From assembly GCF_004341685.1 (NCBI RefSeq), contig NZ_SMAA01000004.1:1-64000 (forward strand): DNA of 64,000 nt, in the 5' to 3' direction. The stretch's first letter is position 1, and every line of letters begins with the position of its first letter. This document shows positions 29,843-38,485 of the stretch, piece by piece. Source of the DNA: Pectinatus cerevisiiphilus (GTDB lineage: Bacteria; Bacillota; Negativicutes; Selenomonadales; Selenomonadaceae). Below the pieces are notes generated by a model. It searched no databases. It was not told where the DNA came from and was given only the letters and a program-made list of their open reading frames with translations. A program made the translations under genes and the position numbers.

Positions 29843-29871
29843 ATTATAGCAGTCTGTCTAGATATTATCAA
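29843..29871 (-). promoter_or_regulatory. Promoter of the crcB riboswitch
   Basis: On the minus strand TTGATA (29866-29871) and TATAAT (29843-29848) are 17 bases apart; transcription would start about 12-15 bases before the aptamer. Confidence 0.75.
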
Positions 29872-29962
29872 GACAAGTTAAAAATTTTTCAGTTAAATGC
29901 CGTTCTCTATGCGTACAATGCCTCTATATAAATAATGCCAACCATTAATTTCGCCTATTTTA

Positions 29963-30397
29963 TTATGCGCTTTTATTTTCCATGGCAGAAGCATTACTCT
30001 GCTTATCATCAGCCGCCTGCATCCTGCCAATAAAATTGTCCGTCAAATGAACTTCGCAGCTTAAAATATCTGTTCCGGCAACATCATATATATTTTTCAC
30101 CACATCAGTATCAAGCAGTCTGTCTTGAGCCGTATCTTTACCCAAAACATTCTGCTCTAAATAATATTTGAGAATTAAATAATCCTTTTCAGATGCCGCC
30201 GCAGCCTCTCCATCAGAAGTAAATACTTCAAAAACAGTTTGCTTTTGCACATTGCTCAAAAGCAATATGCGATCGGCGCCAAGACCGTATCTGCGACTAC
30301 CGAGCAATTCTATACCAGCAGGGCCTGGTACATACCCGTGTGTTTCATATACCATATATTCAATTCCTTCTAATATAAAATTCATAACAACCTGCAT
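29963..30397 (-). CDS. Diaminopimelate-epimerase-like half protein, catalytic Cys missing
   Basis: This ~144-residue protein is not a named family to me. Residues ~30-90 resemble the N-terminal half of DapF: SRRYGLGADRILLL aligns with the epimerase's (D)RHxGxGADxLL, and FEVFTSDGEA with its FNADGSEA. The following CGNG motif, which supplies a catalytic Cys in DapF, is replaced by ASEKD. The C-terminal half of DapF is absent and the end is polar (KQSNASAMENKSA). ATG 30397 follows AGGAGGTGAT by 7 bases. A binding rather than catalytic role is inferred. Confidence 0.65.
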   Translation of the reverse strand: MQVVMNFILEGIEYMVYETHGYVPGPAGIELLGSRRYGLGADRILLLSNVQKQTVFEVFTSDGEAAAASEKDYLILKYYLEQNVLGKDTAQDRLLDTDVVKNIYDVAGTDILSCEVHLTDNFIGRMQAADDKQSNASAMENKSA

Positions 30398-30542
30398 TTT
30401 ATAATCACCTCCTGATTTATTATGTCTAGTATACCAAGCAATATACACAAGTAAAATGCTAAATATGCTTTTTATATTGCAAAAACTGCTTTATAATAAA
30501 AGAAATTATTATATGTAAAAATTTATTGAGGAAAATACAGCA

Positions 30543-31385
30543 ATGGCAAATTACGAAAAAAGAGGTTATCTCGTTCAACAATTTAAGATATTTCGCATAA
30601 AGGATTATCTCAGCCCGTTAAAATTCCATTATCATTCTTTCCACAAAATAATCATTTTCATCAGCGGCGAAGTCACTTACACCATCGAAGGTAAATCTTA
30701 TCCTTTACTGCCACGGGATATAATTTTTGTCAGCGCAGGTGAAATACATCGCCCGACCGCAACTGGTAACAAGCTTTACGAACGCATAGTAATATATATT
30801 TCTCCAGAATACCTGCAAAAATATTCTCATGCCAATGAAGATCTGGCACGCTGTTTTTCATCTGCCGCCCAGCATTCCAGCGTTATGCACCTGACCCCCG
30901 GAAAAAGCCATGACCTCCTCTATCACTTAGAAAAACTTGAACGTAACTTCCATGCAAAAGGATTTGCCAGTGACCTCTATAGCGAAATCCTTTTTATTGA
31001 ATTTATGATCTTACTAAATCGCGCCCTGCTCAGTCATGAAATTGATGATATGCATTTTGCTGTCTATGACAAAAAAATCCTGCCAATCTTAAAATATATT
31101 AACGATAATCTTTTTGACGAACTCTCAATTGACTCATTGGCCGAAAAATTTTTCATAAGCAAATTTCATATGATGCGCCGTTTTAAGACCGCAACCGGCT
31201 ACAGCATCCATCAATACATTACCAGCAAAAGACTTTTACAGGCACGTACTTTACTGCATTCTGACCTTTCGCTTACCAAGATATGTTTTGACTGCGGCTT
31301 TCGTGATTATTCTACTTTTTCCAGAGCTTTTAAAGAACTTTTTCAACAAACTCCCAGCGAATACCGTCAAAAAATACCAAACTAA
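30543..31385 (+). CDS. AraC-family transcriptional regulator with cupin domain
   Basis: The 280-residue protein has an N-terminal cupin sensor (HYHSFHKIIIFISGEVTYTIEG, about 30-55, and PRDIIFVSAGEIHRP) and two C-terminal helix-turn-helices (IDSLAEKFFISKFHMMRRFK and TKICFDCGFRDYSTFSRAFKE). The cupin fold suggests a small sugar-like ligand. The gene is divergent from the DapF-like gene; its targets are not evident. Confidence 0.9.
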   Translation: MANYEKRGYLVQQFKIFRIKDYLSPLKFHYHSFHKIIIFISGEVTYTIEGKSYPLLPRDIIFVSAGEIHRPTATGNKLYERIVIYISPEYLQKYSHANEDLARCFSSAAQHSSVMHLTPGKSHDLLYHLEKLERNFHAKGFASDLYSEILFIEFMILLNRALLSHEIDDMHFAVYDKKILPILKYINDNLFDELSIDSLAEKFFISKFHMMRRFKTATGYSIHQYITSKRLLQARTLLHSDLSLTKICFDCGFRDYSTFSRAFKELFQQTPSEYRQKIPN

Positions 31386-31391
31386 GCCATA

Positions 31392-31436
31392 AAAAACTGC
31401 CCTCCTTTTCAGCAAAAGAAAAGGAGGGCAGTTTTA
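31392..31436. terminator. Bidirectional terminator
   Basis: AAAACTGCCCTCCTTTT and its complement AAAAGGAGGGCAGTTTT form a perfect 17-bp stem with a 9-base loop, serving the convergent AraC-type gene and the exported-protein gene. Confidence 0.9.
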
Positions 31437-31453
31437 TTTTAACAGTGTGATCT

Positions 31454-32140
31454 TTAAAGAAAGCTTTTAATAGCGTTAAACGCTACATTACCGGCATCAA
31501 AGGATGTATGTAGATATAGTATTCCTTCATCTGTAGAAACACTGTCCACATTAACCGCATCGACAAGGCTATTCCCCATTACCTGGACACTTTCCAACGG
31601 TGATTGTTCAATAAAAGGTTTAAAATCAATAGTTATATTGTTGCCGTCAATATCTGTCTTTATGCCATATTTATTATCATTAAGTGGATTGCCAAACATC
31701 TTCGTTAAAAGACCAACACTCATATTAGAAAAAAACCATGATGTCACAGGCTGGTCTACCATTTCCTTTTTATCAATATGGACGGTCATAGAGGAAGTAT
31801 CTTTATTTTGTACAAATTTAGTAATAGTTCCTTCTAAAACCACTTTCCCCGATTTAGCCGTATCAATATTTGCTTCTATCCGATTATCTGGATGAATCGA
31901 AACCTCTGCACTTTTTATAGCCGGATAATCACTCAGCACCGACTGCAAATAATTGTTGACAACTGACTGTGGCACAGCCACTACACCGTCTTGGATCTGC
32001 TCAAGGGTCTGCGCATCCCATGTATCCTTGATAATCTGCTCCGAATCATCACTTATTAAGCTAAACGCCCAAACAGACTGCGTCGTAAAAATGAACAACG
32101 CCGTCAAAATTAAAAATATCCTTCTAACTCTAAAATGCAT
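31454..32140 (-). CDS. Exported protein of unknown function
   Basis: The 228-residue protein starts with a clear signal peptide (RRIFLILTALFIFTTQSVWA, cleavage after about residue 25). The mature part is rich in beta-strand-like alternation, with VVAVPQSVVNNYLQ and repeated statements of the type VSIHPDNRIEANIDT and GNNITIDFKPF. That pattern recalls DUF2993/LmeA-like lipid-binding periplasmic proteins, but the similarity is too weak to name it. It has its own terminator and no obvious partner. Confidence 0.75.
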   Translation of the reverse strand: MHFRVRRIFLILTALFIFTTQSVWAFSLISDDSEQIIKDTWDAQTLEQIQDGVVAVPQSVVNNYLQSVLSDYPAIKSAEVSIHPDNRIEANIDTAKSGKVVLEGTITKFVQNKDTSSMTVHIDKKEMVDQPVTSWFFSNMSVGLLTKMFGNPLNDNKYGIKTDIDGNNITIDFKPFIEQSPLESVQVMGNSLVDAVNVDSVSTDEGILYLHTSFDAGNVAFNAIKSFL

Positions 32141-32216
32141 TTATAAGCACCTCTACTCATTATCTCCACAATAAAAATACCATAACTAAATTCCCTAATT
32201 TGAAATACATACCCGC

Positions 32217-32915
32217 TTATTTTTTACGTTTCATCTTTTTTATTTTATTCTTTTCCTGCTCACCGACTTGCAGTGATTCTGTAATTTTCTGTAATGCTTT
32301 ATTATATGTAAAATCATCAAGCTTATTGTTCTGCAAATACGGCAGGGTAAGCTCAGGCAGCTTAATATAACAAGCAGACACAGCCCACGCTGCCGCCATT
32401 TTCGCATAATATCCAGCGTGGCCAATCTTATCTAAGGCTGCCAGTACATCATTTATATATGTTTCATCAATATAATATTCAAGCATCATAACAGCAGCAA
32501 ACCTAACCTCGTATTCATGTGCAGAAAATATATACGGTTGAATAAAACACCACATATCCGGCCTATACTGTATGGTAAAAGTAAGGCTTGTGCAAAAACT
32601 GTCACATACTGACCAATTATTTATTTGGGGGAGAAAATTTTTTATGTACTCTAATCTTTTTTCCAGCGTACATTCGGCATAGCCGATAACCATACCGCGC
32701 AGCATTGTTTCCTCAAAATACTTATCTTGTGTTACTGCCAGATAATCTTGCCAGTCTCCTCTGCTCACTTCTCTTGCCAGCTTGCGCAGCAAAGGAACAC
32801 GTACACCTAAAATATTGTCAACACCCGGTAACAGCTTTGCGGAAAAAGCGCGATATTTTATTTCAGCCATCTGTTGCAACCGATTTCTTATTTTCTCCTG
32901 CATTGGTTTACCCAT
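32217..32915 (-). CDS. AlkD-like DNA alkylation repair protein
   Basis: The 232-residue, mostly helical protein matches the HEAT-like-repeat DNA alkylation repair family (PF08713): GVRVPLLRKLAREVSRGDW, FEETMLRGMVIGYA, INNWSVCDSFCTSL and AAAWAVSACYIK. These glycosylases excise alkylated purines without base flipping. The start given is GTG/ATG at about 32915-32903; the ATG at 32903 (MQEKIRN) with a nearby AGGAG-like site may be the real one. It is 12 bases after the HD-GYP gene end. Confidence 0.85.
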   Translation of the reverse strand: MGKPMQEKIRNRLQQMAEIKYRAFSAKLLPGVDNILGVRVPLLRKLAREVSRGDWQDYLAVTQDKYFEETMLRGMVIGYAECTLEKRLEYIKNFLPQINNWSVCDSFCTSLTFTIQYRPDMWCFIQPYIFSAHEYEVRFAAVMMLEYYIDETYINDVLAALDKIGHAGYYAKMAAAWAVSACYIKLPELTLPYLQNNKLDDFTYNKALQKITESLQVGEQEKNKIKKMKRKK

Positions 32916-32927
32916 TGCTCCTCTGCT

Positions 32928-34133
32928 TTACTTATCCGTACTGCCAAATACTTTATCAATATCCGCCACTATCACTTTATCAATAAAACCTTCATTTGCC
33001 ATATTATAAAGAATCGGCATTACCTCACAATGCCCCATACCGGAACGATATGGTCTTTCTTCCGTCAAGGCTTGGTAAATATCCAGACATCCCAACAGCC
33101 GTGAATTAAAATCGAGATCCTTTGCCGTCAGCCCATAAGGATATCCCTTTCCATTCAGTTTCTCATGATGGTTTGCCGCCCATTCAGTGATCTCTTTAAA
33201 ACCGCTTATCTTACTTAATGACACTCTTGTATAATATGTATGTGACTGTATTTTAGCAAACTCATCGTCTGTAAGCTTTCTCTCCGCCTCCAAAATATCA
33301 TTTGATATCAACAATTTCCCCAAGTCATGCAGATCTGCCGCAATATGTAATTTAATCGTTTCTTCTTCACCATATTTATAAAAGGCTGCCATCATCCCCG
33401 CTTTTTCGGAAAGCCCTTTAGAATGTCTGCTGGTAAATTTCGACTTCGCATCAATAATTTTAGAGAAGATCATTGACATGCCGCGTATCTCTTTATAATC
33501 TAAATCCAAAAACTTTTCAGGTGTATATCGCCTTATTGCTTCTTCAATATTTTCTGGTTCCTGGTCCAAACGATAGCGAGTTTTCGTAATCTCTCGCAAA
33601 AAGGCATCACAGATAGACGCGTGGAACTTTCTATTTTTTAGTGTATTGACGATCTCCCTAACTTTATCATTATAAGCCCCATACATTTTATTCGCAGCAA
33701 ACCTAATATCTATATAATCTGCAAAACCTATTATTTGTGATTTAAAAGGAATTTTTGCACCCCTCAGATGGAAAAGCCCTGACCCGTCAATTTTTTCATG
33801 ATGATATAAAATAACATCTCTTTCATTGCGCAAGAATGGATAGTTCTTGACATTTCTCTCGCCTATAGTGCAATGTGCTTTTATATTCTCAAGCTTCACC
33901 TTTTTTTGGGGACGTTTATTGGCTATATATTCACTGAGTCCATTGTCATGGAGTACTGCCAGTGAAACAAGGTCAGCCAAATCGTCTTCAGCCATCCCTA
34001 GCTGCCTGCCGATCATTAAAGAAGTATATGCTACACGCTTACCATGATTCAAGGGAACTCCGAAGATGTCCCGCTCTACATAATCCAGCGCGAATGACAC
34101 GGCAAGTAAAAAATTATTCAGATCAAATTTCAT
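32928..34133 (-). CDS. HD-GYP phosphodiesterase with two HD domains
   Basis: The 401-residue protein has an N-terminal HD domain (LAVLHDNGLSEY, then HHEKIDGSG) lacking a full GYP, and a C-terminal HD-GYP (ADLHDLGKLL and HHEKLNGKGYPYG) followed by the DIYQALTEERPYR segment. The second domain should hydrolyse c-di-GMP; the first may be regulatory. Its start overlaps the end of the GGDEF gene by 11 bases, so the synthetase and hydrolase are made together. Confidence 0.9.
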   Translation of the reverse strand: MKFDLNNFLLAVSFALDYVERDIFGVPLNHGKRVAYTSLMIGRQLGMAEDDLADLVSLAVLHDNGLSEYIANKRPQKKVKLENIKAHCTIGERNVKNYPFLRNERDVILYHHEKIDGSGLFHLRGAKIPFKSQIIGFADYIDIRFAANKMYGAYNDKVREIVNTLKNRKFHASICDAFLREITKTRYRLDQEPENIEEAIRRYTPEKFLDLDYKEIRGMSMIFSKIIDAKSKFTSRHSKGLSEKAGMMAAFYKYGEEETIKLHIAADLHDLGKLLISNDILEAERKLTDDEFAKIQSHTYYTRVSLSKISGFKEITEWAANHHEKLNGKGYPYGLTAKDLDFNSRLLGCLDIYQALTEERPYRSGMGHCEVMPILYNMANEGFIDKVIVADIDKVFGSTDK

Positions 34134-35649
34134 CGTCTTCTCCTAACATCTCATGATAAATAGTTACCATGTTCCTATGGAGCTTACTTATATAAAGAGC
34201 TCTGTCAGCCATTGGTAAGAGGTCATGCACAGCTTGTGTGTCAATCGGCAGCAAAGATGCGCCGATACTTATTGTACAACCAGAAATTCTCTCTTTTATT
34301 TTTAAGCGTATATTTTCAGCGGCCTCTAACAACTCCCCTTCCTTAATATTTCTCTTTATTATAGCAAATTCATCACCACCAAAGCGAAAAACATTTCGTT
34401 CTCCCACAGTTTCTTTCATTATAGCTACGGCATCATGCAAAATTTTATCACCAAAAAGATGTCCCTGGCTGTCATTATGCTCTTTAAAATGATCCAAATC
34501 AAGCAGGAGAAAACCTACTTCTTTTGTAGCTTTTTCTTGTACTTCACCATCGATAATCTGCAAGACTTTATCAAATGCCCGCCGGTTATAAGCACCTGTG
34601 AGTTCGTCTATATTCGCTTCCTTCGAAAGAGTACTGCGCTCAACAGTTATTTTCTTGAGTACAGCATTATAAATTTCGACTATTTTACGAAATTCCTCTT
34701 TATAATCGCTTTCTTTTAACTTTTTATAATTCCCCTTTTTCAGTGAATTAAAAGCTTCTAATAATTGGTTCATCGATTTTGTATAGCGCTTTATAATATA
34801 CATTGCTATCGTAATGAATATTATATTTTCTAAAATAAATAGCATGATCATTTCATAGACAACAAGATCCCTATTTTTTATAATATCCGCTACAGGCGTA
34901 TTGACAAGAATAATCCAGCCTGTCCTGCCAATCTTGCTGTAACCGGTAAAACGTTTTTCGCCAGCTGCATCCCGCGTCATTTTTGAACCGCTTTCGCCGC
35001 GTAAACTATCAACCAGTTTGTTTCTTGCCTCCATTTGCCCTCTTTCAGAACCACAAACAGCCTCTCCATTGGCGTCGAGAATCACTGTATATTGTTCAAC
35101 ATTGGAAACACTGCCCGCAAAAAAAGCATTCATCCTTTCTCCGGATAATTTCATTACGCCGACTACTGCACCGACAACATCGCCATTTCTTATAATCGGC
35201 ACCGAAATATAAATTACCCGTTGTCCCGATTCTGTCGTATGGACATTACTTATATATTCTTTTCGCTGCTTCGTTTCTTCAAGATATTTCGTCTTTTGCA
35301 GATCAGCCGCTGTTACTATACCCTGCTCACCGGATATTGCGGTAATTTCTCCCTTTTCATCTAGAAACATTAAGGTATCTATATCCGGAGTAACTCTTTT
35401 AATTTCGTCAAGAATATCCTTATCGTCCATGATTTTCTCATCTGCTGAAATTCTATCCAAAATACTGCATATTGCGGTAAATCTTTTTTCTATCTGCTCA
35501 CTATTACTCTTGGCTGTCTGTCTGCTTATCTCCAGCATCATAAAATTAGTATGCTCTAAAAAATTTCTATCGAATATCAAGAACTGGATTACGCAGCCTA
35601 GAAGCATAAAGACAATAAATAACAAGTTCAGCCTGTGTGCAAATGTCAT
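34123..35649 (-). CDS. Membrane diguanylate cyclase with extracytoplasmic sensor
   Basis: The 508-residue protein has a membrane segment near residues 8-27, a dCache-like periplasmic sensor (about 35-265), a second membrane segment (about 275-300) and a GGDEF domain with the intact RFGGDEFAII catalytic loop. The position of the usual inhibitory RxxD site just before GGDEF reads RNVF with no RxxD, so product inhibition may be lost. It is coupled to the HD-GYP gene. Confidence 0.92.
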   Translation of the reverse strand: MTFAHRLNLLFIVFMLLGCVIQFLIFDRNFLEHTNFMMLEISRQTAKSNSEQIEKRFTAICSILDRISADEKIMDDKDILDEIKRVTPDIDTLMFLDEKGEITAISGEQGIVTAADLQKTKYLEETKQRKEYISNVHTTESGQRVIYISVPIIRNGDVVGAVVGVMKLSGERMNAFFAGSVSNVEQYTVILDANGEAVCGSERGQMEARNKLVDSLRGESGSKMTRDAAGEKRFTGYSKIGRTGWIILVNTPVADIIKNRDLVVYEMIMLFILENIIFITIAMYIIKRYTKSMNQLLEAFNSLKKGNYKKLKESDYKEEFRKIVEIYNAVLKKITVERSTLSKEANIDELTGAYNRRAFDKVLQIIDGEVQEKATKEVGFLLLDLDHFKEHNDSQGHLFGDKILHDAVAIMKETVGERNVFRFGGDEFAIIKRNIKEGELLEAAENIRLKIKERISGCTISIGASLLPIDTQAVHDLLPMADRALYISKLHRNMVTIYHEMLGEDDEI

Positions 35650-36059
35650 ATTTCCTCCTGAAAAAACATTTAAAGCGCACTGTACTATGCCCTTTTATTT
35701 CACCCGTTTAATACTCATATGTATTTTCATCATATTATATCATTTTACTATTCTTTAAATAAAATAGTAACTTATTTTTTTACAATATACATAATGTAGT
35801 TTTTACCCTATTGTATATTATGCAGCTTTTCACTCTTTATACATTTATATTAATTAGTATCACTGTCTCAGGCAAAACCCCATTTTAAAATAATCAGGCA
35901 GCAGTACATACTTTATCAATAATTTTACAGACAAAAATATTTACCGGCAATATATTTCTATATAATTATAAAAGGGCGCTCTCCCTCTTTTAATACCAGA
36001 GTACAGAAAGCGCTTTTATATAATCTATGGCATATCCATATAGCAAATTTCAATGGATA
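35650..36059. other. Gene-free stretch between GGDEF gene and thioesterase gene
   Basis: No gene seen. It holds a 15-base element CCTATTGTATATTAT (about 35808-35822) also found before the chemoreceptor gene, and an imperfect hairpin (GCGCT near 35976-35980 with AGCGC near 36009-36013, flanked by TATAAAAG/CTTTTATA) that could end the thioesterase transcript. Confidence 0.4.
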
Positions 36060-36458
36060 TTATTTTTTACTGTTTGTCTTTTTCATAAATTTTTCTTCAT
36101 TCACTGCAAATCTTTCATGGGTTCCTCTGCCGATTTCACCACTTTGATCAAAAGCCGTCACTTCATAGGAAATTTTCCGTCCGTCTACAGCGGTAATTTT
36201 TGCTTCGGCGCGCACTTTCATCCCCACGGGAGAAGCACTCGTATGCGCAACTGACATTGCTATGCCGACTGAAGTCCAACCTTCCGGTAAATATTCCTGA
36301 ACAAGTTCTGCTGCTGCCTGTTCCATCAATGCCATCATTGCCGGTGTTGCATAAACGGGTAATGTGCCGCTTTTCATCGCTATCGCCGTATTCTTCTCAG
36401 TGACACTGCCACTTATTTCTTTTTTTAATCCTGTTTTTACTTTTTCAGTAATTTCCAT
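36060..36458 (-). CDS. Thioesterase, fluoroacetyl-CoA thioesterase-like hotdog protein
   Basis: The 132-residue protein is a single hotdog domain of the FlK-like group: PVYATPAMMALMEQAA, SVGIAMSVAHTSASPVG and GTHERFAVNEEKF, with Thr, Glu and His in the family positions. Most members outside fluoroacetate producers have unknown acyl-CoA substrates. It is divergent from the TetR gene and probably monocistronic. Confidence 0.85.
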   Translation of the reverse strand: MEITEKVKTGLKKEISGSVTEKNTAIAMKSGTLPVYATPAMMALMEQAAAELVQEYLPEGWTSVGIAMSVAHTSASPVGMKVRAEAKITAVDGRKISYEVTAFDQSGEIGRGTHERFAVNEEKFMKKTNSKK

Positions 36459-36594
36459 GACTTAAACACCTTTCTTTATTTTACCTGCACATTAATTTTG
36501 AACCAATATTAAAATTAAACCTATAAATAAAGATAGCAATGTACTGCCTAAAAATCAATCTCTAAATATATATTAAGTTATAAAAAATATCCGC

Positions 36595-36623
36595 TTGACA
36601 AATAAAATACAGCTCCATATAAT
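36595..36623 (+). promoter_or_regulatory. Consensus promoter of the TetR gene
   Basis: TTGACA (36595-36600) and TATAAT (36618-36623) match consensus exactly with a 17-base spacer. Initiation would fall inside the adjacent operator. Confidence 0.88.
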
Positions 36624-36637
36624 TGAACAGTATTCAA
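36623..36637 (+). promoter_or_regulatory. TetR-type operator 1 (autoregulation)
   Basis: TTGAACAGTATTCAA is an inverted repeat touching the -10 box. The sequence that follows (ATGTAT) and both half sites match operator 2 before the efflux genes, so the TetR protein very likely binds both. Confidence 0.75.
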
Positions 36638-36650
36638 ATGTATAAAAGGA

Positions 36651-37283
36651 GTGGGCAATATAGCTAGAACAAAAGATCCACAAGCTCGCATGAACGAAAT
36701 CCTTGAGGCCGCAGAGCAGCTTTTTGCTGTGCAGGGCTATTATTCCACGACGATCCGTGATATTTCCCAGAAGATAGGCGTCGCCCAGGGAATGCTCTAC
36801 TATTATTTCAAATCAAAAGAAGATGTACTGGAAACACTTCTGGATAAACATGTCAACGTCTTATTATTTGAAGCTTCAACCATTCAGACTACGGTACAAG
36901 CCCCTTCCGAAAAAATAGCTTCTCTGCTTTCAATGGTTCTCCAAAAAGCTATGTATAAAAACGGCCTGCTTTTAAACATGATCTATGACGTCCAGAATCT
37001 TCAAGTGAAACAAAAGCTTTTTTTGCGCATAGAAGAAGGCCTTTCACCAAAGCTTACCGCCATTATTGAAGATGGTATAAAACAAAAACAATTTTCTGTT
37101 TCGTATATACCGACAGCAATTGATTATATTCTTACGATTCTTGAATTTCTATCGCTGGCATTATACCAAAGGACTTCACCGCGTATATTAACATCACGTA
37201 TCAGGATGGCTGAAAAACTCATAGAAAGCACTCTATCCAGCAAAGACAAAAGCATCCATATCTATACCAACGCCAACCGCTAA
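36651..37283 (+). CDS. TetR/AcrR-family repressor of the efflux operon
   Basis: The ~207-210-residue protein has a TetR helix-turn-helix (ILEAAEQLFAVQGYYSTTIRDI, SQKIGVAQGMLYYYFKSKEDVL). The start is uncertain: GTG 36651 directly abuts its AAAGGA, whereas ATA 36660 is 8 bases after GGAG and would give (M)ARTKDPQARM, the common beginning of such proteins. Coordinates follow GTG. It precedes an RND pump, and the two palindromes suggest autoregulation and pump repression. Confidence 0.9.
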   Translation: MGNIARTKDPQARMNEILEAAEQLFAVQGYYSTTIRDISQKIGVAQGMLYYYFKSKEDVLETLLDKHVNVLLFEASTIQTTVQAPSEKIASLLSMVLQKAMYKNGLLLNMIYDVQNLQVKQKLFLRIEEGLSPKLTAIIEDGIKQKQFSVSYIPTAIDYILTILEFLSLALYQRTSPRILTSRIRMAEKLIESTLSSKDKSIHIYTNANR

Positions 37284-37306
37284 AAACCGCATTTATGCGG
37301 TTTTTT
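37283..37306 (+). terminator. Terminator after TetR gene
   Basis: AAACCGCA and TGCGGTTT pair around TTTA and are followed by TTTTTT, so pump transcription may need its own start or readthrough. Confidence 0.8.
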
Positions 37307-37317
37307 ATAAGTTTTAT

Positions 37318-37332
37318 TTGAACGTTGTTCAA
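37318..37332 (+). promoter_or_regulatory. TetR-type operator 2 before efflux genes
   Basis: TTGAACGTTGTTCAA is a perfect 6-3-6 palindrome 22 bases before the adaptor start and shares half sites and flanks with operator 1. No clear promoter boxes are visible around it. Confidence 0.78.
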
Positions 37333-37354
37333 ATGTATTTGGAGGTGATTTTAT

Positions 37355-38485
37355 ATGCTGAAAAACTATCTCTTCAAGCATAAGAAATCTTTTATTTTAT
37401 TCATAATTATTCTAATATCCGGTAGTCTGCTATTAGGTTTAAGTAAGTATTATTTAAGGAATCAAAACGATGACAAAACTTCTGCTGTCCCCACAAAAAT
37501 AAACACCTTCACAATAAAAACAAATCCGGACGGCAATACAATTACTTATTCTGGTGAAGTGCGCAGCCGCTATGAAAGTGACTTATCTTTTCAGACTGGT
37601 GGGAAAATCATTGCCCGTAATGTCCAATCCGGCAGTGTCGTCCATAAAGGTGATGTATTATTCAGCATTGATACACGCGATTTGCAGCAAAGTGTAAAAA
37701 ACGCGCTGGCCCAAGAAACATCCGCCCATGCCCAATTAGAATTAGCCGCCAAAAATAAACAGCGCTATGACCAGCTTTTCCAAGAAGGCGCCGTCAGCAA
37801 AGCTGAATACGATCAATATGACGAACAATACACAAATGCTGTAGCAGCAGTCAAGCAAGCCGAAGCACAGACCGCGCAAAACAGCAATCAATTAGCTTAC
37901 AGTGATCTGACAGCCCCGTACGACGGTGTCATCACTGCCATCAAAACTGAAGCGGGACAAGTAGTGTCAGCGGGTCAGCCAATTGCGACAATAGCCCAAC
38001 CGGACAACCTCGAAATAGAATTCAATGTGCCTGAAGATAAGATTGCTTACTTATCTGTAGGCGAAAATGCCTCAGTCACTTTCTGGGCTTTACCTGCCTT
38101 AAAGCTCAATGCTTCGATCCGGGAAATCACGCCTTTTGCCGATAATAACACACGTACCTTTAAAATCCGAGCTTCACTCCTGCAACCACCCCCAACAATC
38201 AAATTGGGCATGACTGCCTCCTTATCCCTAGCCCAGCCTATAGACCAAAACGCTATCAGCATTCCGCTGACAGCAGTCTACCAATCCGAAAATAAAGGCA
38301 GCGGTGTATGGTTAATACGCGACCATAAGCTCTCATTCCAGCCGGTAACTTTAGGAAAACCCGCTGATGACAATAAAACTGTATATATTTTAAGCGGCTT
38401 AGCACCAGGTGATTGCATTGCAGCAGCCGGTGTAAATAAACTTTATGAAGGTGAATCCATCGCAGAAGGAGATGAAGTTTCGTGA
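37355..38485 (+). CDS. RND efflux periplasmic adaptor (membrane fusion protein)
   Basis: The 376-residue protein has an N-terminal membrane anchor (FILFIIILISGSLLLGL), a lipoyl half (GGKIIARNVQSGSVVHKGDVL), a coiled-coil hairpin (about 115-170), the second lipoyl half (YDGVITAIKTEAGQVVSAGQ) and beta-barrel and membrane-proximal domains. It links the RND pump to an outer-membrane exit. GGAGGTG precedes ATG 37355. It overlaps the pump gene by 4 bases. Confidence 0.93.
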   Translation: MLKNYLFKHKKSFILFIIILISGSLLLGLSKYYLRNQNDDKTSAVPTKINTFTIKTNPDGNTITYSGEVRSRYESDLSFQTGGKIIARNVQSGSVVHKGDVLFSIDTRDLQQSVKNALAQETSAHAQLELAAKNKQRYDQLFQEGAVSKAEYDQYDEQYTNAVAAVKQAEAQTAQNSNQLAYSDLTAPYDGVITAIKTEAGQVVSAGQPIATIAQPDNLEIEFNVPEDKIAYLSVGENASVTFWALPALKLNASIREITPFADNNTRTFKIRASLLQPPPTIKLGMTASLSLAQPIDQNAISIPLTAVYQSENKGSGVWLIRDHKLSFQPVTLGKPADDNKTVYILSGLAPGDCIAAAGVNKLYEGESIAEGDEVS

